Assembly (NCBI GenBank): GCA_002338655.1
Contig: DDIU01000053.1
Span: forward strand, 1-64,000
Origin: Flammeovirgaceae bacterium UBA1842
GTDB taxonomy: Bacteria > Bacteroidota > Bacteroidia > Cytophagales > Cyclobacteriaceae
Direction: 5' to 3'
Length of the DNA stretch: 64,000 nt
Positions 8,537-17,250 of the stretch are shown piece by piece. The notes beneath the pieces were generated by a model that saw nothing but the letters and a program-made list of their open reading frames with translations, was not told where the DNA came from and did no database searches. The translations under genes were made by a program, and so were the position numbers. The first letter of the stretch is position 1, and every line of letters begins with the position of its first letter.

Positions 8537-10326
8537 TTTATTGTCATTGTTACTTCTCCACAACCCAGCATAGAAGCTCCGAAATAGGGGTTTTTTATTT
8601 CCTCTTCGGTGCTAAGCCAGGACGCTCCTTTATTGTTATCCGCCATAGGGCAAAACTGAACATAAATATTGTCTTCCATTGGTTTAAAAGCATTGGCCAT
8701 GGCAATCATTGCATCAGAGGTTTGCTGAAAGGCAATCCGGATTTCACCAATATTTGAATAATGATCAATATGTTCGAGTGCGCTTTTAATAACTTTGCTA
8801 TATTTCATCCATTCATTGTGCGCGTCACCCGTAAATAGTGATGTACTCACCTTATCGTGAGCCGTAAGCATTGCTTTACCTGCTTTCTGTGCTTCCGTCA
8901 TATCGTCATTTACCAATGCATTTTTAAATTTCAGGTATTGTGCAATTAGTGGTTGTAGCGCATCCTTTGCTTTTTGGTTGATGACTAAAGTTTTGGTCTC
9001 AGTTTTTACCATGGGTTCTGGCGTCAGGGCATTAAGAGGTGCACCATGGTCATGACCAGTCATGGTAGCTCCACCTTCTGGGCTCATCATACTCGGCTTT
9101 CCGGCCAATTGAGCGGCTGCATCAATACTAAAGGTCCCGCTTACCGCAATTTCTTCCCCTTTTTCCAAACCTTCTTTTACCATATAACTTTCGCCTAATG
9201 CCGGACCTAAAACAATTTCACGCATTTTGAAATTGACCCCACTATCAGTAGTGTTTTTCACATATACTACGGAGCGTTTACCAGTCCACATCACAGCTGT
9301 TTTAGGGATTACCAAAGCATTGGATTTATTGTCCAATAAGGTGGTAACAACCCCACTGGCAAACATCTGAGGCTTCAATTGGTTTTCCTTATTTGGCATT
9401 TCTACCCTAGCTTTAGCTACACGGGTTACCGGATCAATTACCGGATCAAGGAAGGTAATTTTCCCTTTAAACTCTTCACCTGGCAGCGACTGCAATGTAA
9501 AATTGACCACGTCACCTTTTTTGATCCAGCGCATATCTGATTCATACACATCAAAAAGTACCCAAACCTTTGATAAATCAGCAATCTCGAAAAGTGGGGT
9601 GCCTTTGTTAATATAATCTCCAAGGTTCACTTTCTTATCTATGATAATACCGGATACATCAGCTACTATTGGAAATTGCTCTTTAGGCTTGTCAGAATTA
9701 CTAATTTCTCGAATTTGATTTTCCGAAAGCTTCCAATTTCTGAGTTTCTCCTGAGCAGACTTGAATAACTCGGGTTGAACATCTTTGATTTTACGCGCCT
9801 CAAACAACTCTTCCTGAGCGGTAACCAGCTCTGGAGAGTAGAGGTAGGCAATTACTTGACCTTTTTTCACATACTCACCGGTAAAGTTTATTTGCAATTT
9901 TTCAATTCTTCCAGGAATATGACTCGATTGAGAAAAAACCAATCGCTCATCTTCCATTACCTTACCGTTCAATCGAATCGATTTTACGGGTTCCATTTCA
10001 CCAACGAAAGAAGTACTCACACTGGCCAGTTGCATGGCTGTCTGTGACATAGAGATGGCCATTGGGTCTATACCTTCTTCATTTTCCGTGTCAAGTGTAA
10101 TCAAGGCCATTCCACAAATCGGGCAGTCACCCGGCTCATTTTGGCGAATTTGTGGGTGCATTGAGCAAGTCCAAATTTCGGAAGTGGCTTCTGCCAGTTC
10201 TTCATCGTGCGTGTGACCATCGGTCATCGGGGCCTCGCCTCCAGAGAAGAAGGCCCATCCCAATAGCAGACCTATAACCAGTGTCGCTATTATGTACAGG
10301 ATAAATGATTTCTTATTTATGTTCAT
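8533..10326 (-). CDS. cusB: CusB-like RND efflux periplasmic adaptor with metal-binding and DUF3347 domains
   Basis: 597 aa periplasmic adaptor linking the CusA pump to the CusC channel. An N-terminal membrane anchor (FILYIIATLVIGLLLGWAFF) is followed by a Cys/Met heavy-metal-binding motif WTCSMHPQI..CPICGM at about residues 52-76. The HlyD/CusB hairpin, lipoyl and beta-barrel core follows (GRIEKLQINFTGEYVKKGQ, VIDPVTRVAKARVEMPN). The C-terminal ~140 residues form a DUF3347 domain ending FCPMADNNKGASWL..ASMLGCGEVT. It is longer than E. coli CusB because both extra metal-linked domains are fused. It is separated from cusC by 1 nt. Confidence 0.94.
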   Translation of the reverse strand: MNINKKSFILYIIATLVIGLLLGWAFFSGGEAPMTDGHTHDEELAEATSEIWTCSMHPQIRQNEPGDCPICGMALITLDTENEEGIDPMAISMSQTAMQLASVSTSFVGEMEPVKSIRLNGKVMEDERLVFSQSSHIPGRIEKLQINFTGEYVKKGQVIAYLYSPELVTAQEELFEARKIKDVQPELFKSAQEKLRNWKLSENQIREISNSDKPKEQFPIVADVSGIIIDKKVNLGDYINKGTPLFEIADLSKVWVLFDVYESDMRWIKKGDVVNFTLQSLPGEEFKGKITFLDPVIDPVTRVAKARVEMPNKENQLKPQMFASGVVTTLLDNKSNALVIPKTAVMWTGKRSVVYVKNTTDSGVNFKMREIVLGPALGESYMVKEGLEKGEEIAVSGTFSIDAAAQLAGKPSMMSPEGGATMTGHDHGAPLNALTPEPMVKTETKTLVINQKAKDALQPLIAQYLKFKNALVNDDMTEAQKAGKAMLTAHDKVSTSLFTGDAHNEWMKYSKVIKSALEHIDHYSNIGEIRIAFQQTSDAMIAMANAFKPMEDNIYVQFCPMADNNKGASWLSTEEEIKNPYFGASMLGCGEVTMTIK

Positions 10327-10327
10327 A

Positions 10328-11653
10328 TTAGTAATTTTTAGCTGTGATGTAGTTTAAACGAGCCTCTTCAATTTTATAATTGATAGTTGCAGTAGCATTC
10401 AATTTTTTGTATTGAAGAAGTTGTTGTAGTGTTCGAAGTATTTCGTCAAAATCAGTTCCCTCATTGCCATAAGACTTTAATTGCAATGTCAGCACCTGAT
10501 TTGTTTGAAATATTTGTTGCTCATACAGATTTAAATACCTTTTGTTTTTTTCTATTTCAAACCAGGCTTCTTCATAATCCGAACGAATTTCATTTTCTGT
10601 CTCCTCCTTCATAAATGTGTATGATTCCTTCATTATTTGTGCCTCTTTTTTAGCGGCTCTATACTTACCTCTAAATATTGGAATTGACATTGTCGCCATT
10701 GGCATAAGCACATTTTTCCCATTGCCTTTCGGTGCTGCCATACCCGGCCCAATATCTGGACGTTTTCCAATTATGACATAATCCAACCCTAATCCAAGTT
10801 GCGGCATCCCTTGTTTTATGGCAGCTTTTTCTTGCATTTCCATGGCAGCTTCTTTTAAAGCAAACTCCTTAAGTTTGGGATGATTGGCATCGATACTATC
10901 TAAACTATAAGCACTCAGTTGAGGTGTTATTTTTATAGTGTCTGCGATTATAACTTCATTTTTTTCATCAACATTAAGCACATTGTTAAAGAGAGATCTT
11001 AACGGTTTTTTTCGCTCATCCAATACCAAAAGGTTTGTGTGCGCTTCTTTCATCATTATATCTACTCTCAGTATGTCAACCAAAGTGCCTTGTCCATTTT
11101 CATACTTCTTAGTAGCTATGTTTTTATAAGAAGTTAATATTTCCATGTTTTCCTTTTCGGCTTTTTCCCATTCGTGTAATTCATAAAGGGGATAATAGGC
11201 AGCAGCCACCCTATAATTCAATTTATTGCGCATATCAAGAAATTCCTGATATTCGGCTTCAGCCAATAAAGCTGCGGCATCACCTTTAGCTTTGAGTGTT
11301 CCAAACCAAGGAAACATTTGAGATAACGTGAATTTGGCTTGTTGAGGGCCTAATCTCGTTTCTATCATTTGCCCAAAGGCGCTTACAGCAAGGGTGGGAT
11401 CGGGCATGCCTTTGGCCAGTGCTACTCGCTCAAGTGCCGCTTCAAACTCCTTGTATTTGGCCTGAAGACCAGGGTTGTTCTCAATCGCCTGTATTTGGTA
11501 ATCAGCTAACGACTGTGCTTGCGTGACAGAAGATAGAAGATAGAAGATTGCGGTTAGAATATAGAAACTGGATGCCAGAGGATAGAAATTAGATGTTAGA
11601 TAAATAAACCATCTTCTATTTTTCTTCTTCATATTTATAGTTTTACTTTCCAT
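10328..11653 (-). CDS. cusC: CusC-like outer membrane efflux protein (TolC family)
   Basis: Outer-membrane channel of the CusCBA system, 441 aa from ATG 11653 or 434 aa from the more likely ATG 11632 (MKKKNRRW). Two TolC/OEP repeats are visible: YQIQAIENNPGLQAKYKEFE early, then MSIPIFRGKYRAAKKEA near residue 325. The signal peptide is odd. Its hydrophobic core FIYLTSNFYPLASSFYIL and following TAIFYLLSSVTQAQ is encoded by ten or so 7-bp CTAnnnT units of a tandem repeat (11526-11599), so the leader appears to derive from repeat DNA. The 5' end overlaps the four-helix-bundle gene by 11 nt if the first ATG is used. Confidence 0.92.
   Translation of the reverse strand: MESKTINMKKKNRRWFIYLTSNFYPLASSFYILTAIFYLLSSVTQAQSLADYQIQAIENNPGLQAKYKEFEAALERVALAKGMPDPTLAVSAFGQMIETRLGPQQAKFTLSQMFPWFGTLKAKGDAAALLAEAEYQEFLDMRNKLNYRVAAAYYPLYELHEWEKAEKENMEILTSYKNIATKKYENGQGTLVDILRVDIMMKEAHTNLLVLDERKKPLRSLFNNVLNVDEKNEVIIADTIKITPQLSAYSLDSIDANHPKLKEFALKEAAMEMQEKAAIKQGMPQLGLGLDYVIIGKRPDIGPGMAAPKGNGKNVLMPMATMSIPIFRGKYRAAKKEAQIMKESYTFMKEETENEIRSDYEEAWFEIEKNKRYLNLYEQQIFQTNQVLTLQLKSYGNEGTDFDEILRTLQQLLQYKKLNATATINYKIEEARLNYITAKNY
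11526..11599 (-). repeat. degenerate 7-bp tandem array (CTAnnnT) inside cusC
   Basis: Read on the minus strand the segment parses without gaps into heptads: CTAACAT, CTAATTT, CTATCCT, CTGGCAT, CCAGTTT, CTATATT, CTAACCG, CAATCTT, CTATCTT, CTATCTT, CTGTC. The unit matches the CTAACAT/CTAATGT heptad of the array at 12023-12155, but in the opposite orientation. It encodes most of the CusC signal peptide. Confidence 0.85.
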
Positions 11654-12011
11654 AGCTAGTCCAATTTTGATGAAGTTTATTTAACATTTTTCCTATCTCG
11701 TCATTCTCCTTTGTTAATTGAACATGCAATGAGGTATCAATGTATTTGCATTCCAAGGCAAAATCCAGCCATGTTTCAGTTTCTGCACAAGAACCCAGTG
11801 AGTGTGTTAAATGTTGTTTAAATACAGCTTCAAAGTTTCGCTTTGCCCAACCTTCACTAATATTAGCACTGATAGAGCGTGATGATCGTGTAATTTGAGA
11901 GGTAAGTGAATAGACTTCCTCTTTTGGAAATTTTCTTGTGATCCAAAATATTTCCATTGCCATATTGAACGATCGCTTATAGACCTCTAAATCTTTATAT
12001 GATTGAATCAT
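11643..12011 (-). CDS. four-helix bundle protein (S23 / IVS family)
   Basis: 122 aa. Characteristic motifs of the four-helix-bundle family first seen in 23S rRNA intervening sequences: YKDLEVYKRSF near the start, then TSQITRSSRSISANISEGW. The length is normal for the family. Family members bind nucleic acid in at least some contexts (for example the Avd protein of diversity-generating retroelements), but the function of stand-alone copies is not known. It interrupts the cusC-cusA gene order and is flanked on both sides by 7-bp repeat arrays in inverted orientation, which suggests it entered as a unit. Confidence 0.9.
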   Translation of the reverse strand: MIQSYKDLEVYKRSFNMAMEIFWITRKFPKEEVYSLTSQITRSSRSISANISEGWAKRNFEAVFKQHLTHSLGSCAETETWLDFALECKYIDTSLHVQLTKENDEIGKMLNKLHQNWTSYGK

Positions 12012-12022
12012 AATTTTATTTA

Positions 12023-12155
12023 TCTAATTTTCTAACTAACATCTAACATCTAACATCTAACATCTAACACCTAATGTCTAATGTCTAATGTCTAATGTCT
12101 AATGTCTAATGTCTAATGTCTAATGTCTAATATCTAATATCTAATGTCTAACCTC
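12023..12155 (+). repeat. 7-bp tandem array, TAACATC and TAATGTC blocks
   Basis: From 12037 to 12155 there are 17 uninterrupted heptads: four TAACATC, one TAACACC, eight TAATGTC (12072-12127), two TAATATC, one TAATGTC and one TAACCTC, preceded by a degenerate start. The switch from ACAT to ATGT inverts the central tetramer. The array fills the gap between the four-helix-bundle gene and cusA, and the cusA stop codon (12148-12150) lies inside it. Confidence 0.97.
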
Positions 12156-15100
12156 TATTTATCACCGTCTCCCTCCAAAACGATTGAAGTACCGGCACAA
12201 CAAACATGGTCATGATTTGAATAGTCATACCACCGAATGTTGGAATTGCCATAGGCACCATAACGTCAGCCCCTTTACCAGTAGAAGAGAGCACTGGAAG
12301 CAAGGCTATTATAGTTACTGCGGTTGTCATCATTGCCGGGCGCACCCTTTTCTTCCCAGCCACCAGAACTGCCTCACGTACTGACTCAATAGTCTGTGGT
12401 TTTCTTTCTTCAAATACCTGATGAATGTAGGTTCCCATGATTACCCCGTCATCTGTTGCAATACCGAATAAGGCAATAAAGCCCACCCAAACAGCTACAC
12501 TCAAATTAATGGGATGCATCTGGAAGACATCCCGGATGTTCATGTCAGCAACGGAAAAATTAAAGAACCAACCCTGCCCATACAGCCACAACATGATAAA
12601 TCCACCTGCAAAGGCCACAAATACACCTGAAAAGTGAATGGAGGAAGCAATTACAGTTTTAAACTGAAAGTAGAGCAGCAAGAAGATCACCAAAAGACTT
12701 ATTGGGATCACAATTGAGAGTCGCTTGATTGCCCTTACCTGGTTCTCATAATTACCTGAAAATTTGTAACTAATGCCAGCAGGTACTACCAACTCACCAC
12801 TGTCAATTCTTTTCTGAATTTCCGCCTGTGCGGCATTGACTACATCCACTTCAGCAAAACCACTTTTTTTATCGAATAGGACGTAGCCCACTAAAAAGGT
12901 ATCCTCACTTTTTATCATTTGTGGCCCTCTGACGTACTCAATATCAAGTAATTGAGACAGTGGAATTTGAACACCAAGAGGTGTAGGCATCAATATTTTG
13001 CCTAGTGACTCAGGGTCATCACGCAATTCACGCGGATAACGCACCCTTACTGGGAAACGCTCCCTTCCTTCTACTGTAGAAGTGATCTGCATGCCTCCAA
13101 TGGCCGTTTCTATGGTTTGCTGCACATCCTCCACACTAAGGCCGTACCTTGCTATTTCATCCCTATTTATGTTAAGGTGCAAATAAGGTTTCCCCACTAT
13201 TCGATCAGCAAATACTGCTTCAGATTTAACCGTGGGCACTTCTTTTAGTATTCCTTCCAATTGTAAGCCAAATTGTTCTATGGTTTTCAAATTAGGGCCG
13301 TAGACTTTTACACCCATTGGCGCCCGCATACCTGTTTGTAGCATCACCAGTCGGGTTTCAATAGGTTGAAGTTTGGGTGCTGAAGTAACCCCGGGTATTT
13401 TAGTCACTTTCACTATTTCGTCCCATATGTCATCAGGAGAATGAATGTGAGGTCTCCAATTGCGGAAATATTGCCCGTTAACATCAGGGATTAGCTCCTT
13501 TTGAGTTATTCCTTGCGTCAAAGCCATTTCATGACTTAAAGTATCTCCAGTGGTCAAAATGAATCGTTCCTCCTTATCCACTTTAAACCGGACTCTATGG
13601 CCGTCATCATTGACTATGTACTCGGGTTTATAGTTGATGATGTTTTCATACATGGAAATAGGAGCCGGGTCAAGTGCAGATTCAACCCTGCCTAACTTAC
13701 CAACTACCATTTCCACTTCTGGAATACCATTTACCAGCATGTCCAATTGACCAAGGACTTTTCTACTATTCTCTACTCCAGAGTGTGGCATTGAAGTAGG
13801 CATCAATAGGTAACTTCCTTCATTGAGCGAGGGCATAAATTCAGAACCTATACCTGGGAATGCATGTGTCAAAGACTGGTAAACTTTGGTGCCTCTAACG
13901 CCTTCACCCGCAAAATTGAATATCCGATCAAAACCTAGCCAGATTACTACACCAAATAGAATAGTGAATAGGGGAACGAGCATAAATTTTCCCTTATTGA
14001 CTAGGCACCACTTTAGAATGGGTTCATAAAAATAAACAACGCCCAACAGAGTGATTAGAATGAAACTAATCAAAAGTAAAACAAATATATAATTGATAAT
14101 CAGTGAGTTATGTACACCTAGTGGCATCCATTCTTCAGCTAAATAAAAGCTGGCAATAAATATGGCTAGGGCTATGTTTATATAATTGGGAACATTTTTA
14201 AACTTCTCATTCCATCTGCTTTCAAATAAGTTATTGATACCTATTAAACAAAGTACCAGTGGCAACCACATGCCAAAATAGATGGAGAGAAATACGCCTG
14301 CTACTATAAAGGAGAAATTCCAAATACGATGAATCTTCTTCTTATCATAATTGATGCCAAATATGAAATACGCAAGAGTAGGCAGTACAATCAGACCCAG
14401 TACAAATGAGCCCATAAGCGCATATGTTTTCGTAAAAGCCAGCGGTTTAAAAAGTTTACCCTCAGCAGACTCCATGGCGAAAACAGGAACAAAACTAACT
14501 ACTGTAGTAGCTAACGCTGTGGTGATAGCGGATGCCACCTCTGTGGTAGACTCATAAATTACGCTGAGTAATTTTTTACCCTTGACGCCATGATTTTCAG
14601 GCATTTCCAAATGCCGAATTATATTTTCAACAAAAACTATCCCTACGTCTACCATAACACCAATGGCGATGGCAATTCCTGACAGTGCTACTACGTTGGC
14701 ATCTACGCCTGTATACCTCATTAATATAAAAGTGAGTAACACACCTATGGGCAAGAGACTGGAGATTATAATAGAAGCCCTGAGGTTCATAAGCAGTATC
14801 AAAACCACAATGATGCTAATGAGCACTTCATGAGATAAGGCGGTTTCCAACGTACCTATGGTTTCATGAATGAGCTGGGTTCTATCATAAAATGGCACGA
14901 TGGTTAATTGACTTACCACTCCGTTAGCAAGTGTTTTGGTAGGTAACCCAGGCGCTATTTCTTTGATTTTACTTTTTACATTGTCAATAACTTGCAAAGG
15001 ATTAGATCCAAAACGTGCCACCACTACACCACCTACTACTTCTGCACCACCTTTATCAAGTACACCTCTTCTAGCGGCTGGCCCAAGGGTTACAATGGCG

Positions 15101-15936
15101 ATATCTTTGATCCGAATTGGCACATTGTCCTGTACAGCAACAACTGCCTTCTCGATATCTTCGACCTTTTTTATGTAGCCCAGACCACGTACAAGGTACT
15201 CAGCCTGATTAATTTCTATTGTTTTGGCACCTACATCCCTGTTCGATTTCTGAACAGCCTGCATTACCTTGTACAAAGGAATGTTATAGGCTTTAAGTGC
15301 ATCAGGATTGACATCTATTTGATACTCTTGGACAAAACCACCAATAGAAGCCACTTCTGATACGCCCTCAGCGGCATTTAAACTATATTTTACATAAAAG
15401 TCCTGAGCTGTGCGTATTTCATGTAAATCCCAGCCACCTGTTGGATTTCCGTCTTTATCACGACCTTCAAGGGTATACCAATACACTTGTCCCAATGCGG
15501 TGGCATCAGGGCCGAGTGTCGGCTGTACCGCTTCGGGGAGTAACCCTGACGGCAATGAATTTAGCTTTTCCAGTATCCTGGACCTTGACCAGTAAAATTC
15601 GGTACTTTCATCAAATATGATATTGATCATCGAAAACCCGAAGATAGAAGAGCTTCGAATGGATTTAACCCCTGGTATACCTAACAAATAGGTGGTTAAG
15701 GGGTATGAAATCTGGTCTTCAATGTCCTGTGGCGATCTTCCTGACCAAGGGGTAAATATGATTTGCTGATTTTCTCCAATATCCGGGATGGCATCCACAG
15801 GTACTGGATCAGAAGGCAATACATCTATTTTCCATCCAAAGGGTGATGTGACAATACCCCAGGCAACGATGGTAATAAGTATGAGAATAGTCACCAGACG
15901 GTTCTCAAGAAAGTATTCTATAATTTTGTTTAACAT
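12148..15936 (-). CDS. cusA: CusA-type Cu(I)/Ag(I) RND efflux pump
   Basis: 1262 aa inner-membrane proton/metal antiporter, somewhat longer than E. coli CusA because of an extra stretch around residues 540-660. The TM4 signature AIGVMVDVGIVFVEN resembles the HME4 (Cu/Ag) pattern rather than the DFG..DGA pattern of Zn pumps. Met residues equivalent to the CusA three-Met site can be seen in LLMPTSMP, PISMYEN and VMLQTGM. The C-terminus ends VINRG, and its last two codons and stop fall in the 7-bp array at 12023-12155. It is upstream of the four-helix-bundle gene and cusCB on the same strand. Confidence 0.95.
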   Translation of the reverse strand: MLNKIIEYFLENRLVTILILITIVAWGIVTSPFGWKIDVLPSDPVPVDAIPDIGENQQIIFTPWSGRSPQDIEDQISYPLTTYLLGIPGVKSIRSSSIFGFSMINIIFDESTEFYWSRSRILEKLNSLPSGLLPEAVQPTLGPDATALGQVYWYTLEGRDKDGNPTGGWDLHEIRTAQDFYVKYSLNAAEGVSEVASIGGFVQEYQIDVNPDALKAYNIPLYKVMQAVQKSNRDVGAKTIEINQAEYLVRGLGYIKKVEDIEKAVVAVQDNVPIRIKDIAIVTLGPAARRGVLDKGGAEVVGGVVVARFGSNPLQVIDNVKSKIKEIAPGLPTKTLANGVVSQLTIVPFYDRTQLIHETIGTLETALSHEVLISIIVVLILLMNLRASIIISSLLPIGVLLTFILMRYTGVDANVVALSGIAIAIGVMVDVGIVFVENIIRHLEMPENHGVKGKKLLSVIYESTTEVASAITTALATTVVSFVPVFAMESAEGKLFKPLAFTKTYALMGSFVLGLIVLPTLAYFIFGINYDKKKIHRIWNFSFIVAGVFLSIYFGMWLPLVLCLIGINNLFESRWNEKFKNVPNYINIALAIFIASFYLAEEWMPLGVHNSLIINYIFVLLLISFILITLLGVVYFYEPILKWCLVNKGKFMLVPLFTILFGVVIWLGFDRIFNFAGEGVRGTKVYQSLTHAFPGIGSEFMPSLNEGSYLLMPTSMPHSGVENSRKVLGQLDMLVNGIPEVEMVVGKLGRVESALDPAPISMYENIINYKPEYIVNDDGHRVRFKVDKEERFILTTGDTLSHEMALTQGITQKELIPDVNGQYFRNWRPHIHSPDDIWDEIVKVTKIPGVTSAPKLQPIETRLVMLQTGMRAPMGVKVYGPNLKTIEQFGLQLEGILKEVPTVKSEAVFADRIVGKPYLHLNINRDEIARYGLSVEDVQQTIETAIGGMQITSTVEGRERFPVRVRYPRELRDDPESLGKILMPTPLGVQIPLSQLLDIEYVRGPQMIKSEDTFLVGYVLFDKKSGFAEVDVVNAAQAEIQKRIDSGELVVPAGISYKFSGNYENQVRAIKRLSIVIPISLLVIFLLLYFQFKTVIASSIHFSGVFVAFAGGFIMLWLYGQGWFFNFSVADMNIRDVFQMHPINLSVAVWVGFIALFGIATDDGVIMGTYIHQVFEERKPQTIESVREAVLVAGKKRVRPAMMTTAVTIIALLPVLSSTGKGADVMVPMAIPTFGGMTIQIMTMFVVPVLQSFWRETVINRG

Positions 15937-15998
15937 ATATTGATTTGCTTATTATACGACAATGGAAGTGCTCAAAAACCCTAAGGCAGCACAATCTG

Positions 15999-16016
15999 CT
16001 CCATTTAAAAATGGAG
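15999..16016. promoter_or_regulatory. palindrome upstream of cusA
   Basis: Perfect 8-bp arms CTCCATTT (15999-16006) and AAATGGAG (16009-16016) around AA, 63 nt upstream of the cusA start and 20 nt past the upstream gene's stop. It could be an operator for the island's regulator or a transcript hairpin; it has no T-run. Confidence 0.35.
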
Positions 16017-16036
16017 TCAGTTCATTGGTACAATAA

Positions 16037-16462
16037 TCAAATCAAGAATATCTGGAAAAGGGACTGTATGTCGTTTTCCGGAATAGGGGGGGAATAGTTG
16101 TTAAAATCGTAAACAGTAGCTTCTGGAGTAGAAGGATTGCTTAAAAAAGTATAAGCAAAGGCAATTATAAATGTTGGATTGAGATCCAAACTTTTAATTG
16201 AAGAATTGAAGTCGTTATCTATTTGTAAAGATTGGAATTCATTTTTGCAGCAGGGAGGGGCATTTAGCTGGAAATCACCTTTAGGAATAACAATTGCCTT
16301 ATTTTCCTTATCCATACTGCCCATTCCACAATCTAAGTCACTGTGGCCCATCATTAATTCACTAGCTACAGCAAAACCACCACATAGATGGGTTCCCATG
16401 GTGAATCCTACTGTACTTGTCAGTAATAATAGGGAGAGCGATATGGCTATTATTTTCTTCAA
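16037..16462 (-). CDS. HYC_CC_PP-type small exported protein
   Basis: About 141 aa. It shows the three marks that give this Bacteroidota family its name: a His-x-Cys motif (THLCGG), a Cys pair (PPCCKNE) and a Pro pair near the C-terminus (NYSPPIPE). A signal peptide-like segment KKIIAISLSLLLLTSTVGF is present. No ATG precedes it, so TTG at 16462 is the best start; an upstream TTG at 16537 would add a 25-residue extension. The family accompanies copper and other metal efflux genes, and the His/Cys/Met content fits metal binding. It is the first gene of the minus-strand copper island. Confidence 0.7.
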   Translation of the reverse strand: MKKIIAISLSLLLLTSTVGFTMGTHLCGGFAVASELMMGHSDLDCGMGSMDKENKAIVIPKGDFQLNAPPCCKNEFQSLQIDNDFNSSIKSLDLNPTFIIAFAYTFLSNPSTPEATVYDFNNYSPPIPENDIQSLFQIFLI

Positions 16463-16468
16463 CTTGGA

Positions 16469-16476
16469 CAAATATA
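16469..16476 (-). promoter_or_regulatory. possible -7 promoter box (TATATTTG), copper island
   Basis: Exact match to TAnnTTTG on the minus strand, ending 6 nt before the TTG start at 16462. It would produce a leaderless transcript for the first gene of the island. No -33 TTG at the usual distance. Confidence 0.3.
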
Positions 16477-16567
16477 CGAAAATTATGGAATTAGGTTTTG
16501 TGCTTTTCTTGAAGTACACTAATGAAGTATTTTTCAAATTGTAAATTTGGGACTAAAAGAAATTGCT

Positions 16568-16728
16568 ATGGACATACTAAAGGTCAATGAAGAAGATGGG
16601 GTTGAACTAAGTGTTGAGCAAAAAAAGGAATTAGACCAGCGTCTTGAAAAGTGCGAAAATGGTAAGATGATTTTTCCACTTGGGAAACTGTAAAAGAAAG
16701 GGTAAGAAACTCAAATAATGATGTATAA
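16568..16728 (+). pseudogene. frameshifted antitoxin-like gene (addiction module component)
   Basis: An ATG frame at 16568 encodes 41 aa (LSVEQKKELDQRLEKCENG..) and stops at 16693. If one T is restored in the T-run at 16671-16675, the frame continues FSTWETVKERVRNSNNDV to a stop at 16728. Both halves together resemble the C-terminal part of small stability-type antitoxins (LxxEQKxELDxRLE...W.EVK.R). No toxin partner follows, so this is best read as a decayed orphan antitoxin. A sequencing error in the T-run is an alternative. Confidence 0.55.
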
Positions 16729-16916
16729 CTGAACCTGATATTGATGAATGTTGCTGGTAATCAAGTTGCATTTATTATTGTTCTTCCAGAGTTTCTAGTG
16801 TTAATTATTGATTACTCTTCTAAAAACCGATTCATGATAATACTAGTATATTGTTATTGAAATAAGATTTCTCAAATCCCAAAAACTTTGCAATACCCTT
16901 GCATTACCTAAATGCG

Positions 16917-16924
16917 TATATTTG
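16917..16924 (+). promoter_or_regulatory. possible -7 promoter box (TATATTTG), zinc island
   Basis: Exact TAnnTTTG match ending 5 nt before ATG 16930. A TTG at 16899-16901 is closer than the usual 19-nt spacing. The same box and spacing precede the divergent HYC_CC_PP gene. Confidence 0.3.
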
Positions 16925-16929
16925 GAACA

Positions 16930-17250
16930 ATGAAAATAGTGTGCCACATATTAACCATATGCCTTCTAGCCCTGACAGGGGTTACATGCTCAGATTCTGC
17001 ACCTTTGGCTAATGAAAGCAGTACAATGTCAGTGATAGACCAAAACCACAGTAGAGACCGTCAATCACAAGAAAGTGGCTGGGATAGCTGCTCACCATTA
17101 TGTATATGCCATTGCTGCCATGTTCATTTTTTATCGACTGTAACGGCTAATTTAGCACCTCATTTGAAGTTGCTATTAGTTCACAATTCTTATTTTCAGA
17201 ATATCAAAGGAATTCAAATCTTTGATTTCCTTAAGCCCCCACGATCCTAA
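16930..17250 (+). CDS. DUF6660-type Cys-rich small exported protein
   Basis: 106 aa from ATG 16930; an in-frame ATG at 16912 adds six residues but lies across the promoter-like box. Signal peptide MKIVCHILTICLLALTGVTC ends in Cys and could be a lipobox. The mature part holds a dense Cys/His cluster, DSCSPLCICHCCHVH, typical of DUF6660 proteins near metal efflux genes in Bacteroidota. It probably binds metal in the periplasm or at a membrane surface, but no biochemical role is established. It is the first gene of the plus-strand divalent-cation island. Confidence 0.65.
   Translation: MKIVCHILTICLLALTGVTCSDSAPLANESSTMSVIDQNHSRDRQSQESGWDSCSPLCICHCCHVHFLSTVTANLAPHLKLLLVHNSYFQNIKGIQIFDFLKPPRS

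Noticed and set aside
12023..12155. Possible CRISPR array
   Set aside because: Direct 7-bp tandem units with no spacers and no cas genes.
16739..16860. Small plus-strand frame after the broken antitoxin, considered as its toxin
   Set aside because: About 38 codons, hydrophobic, without any RelE/ParE feature.
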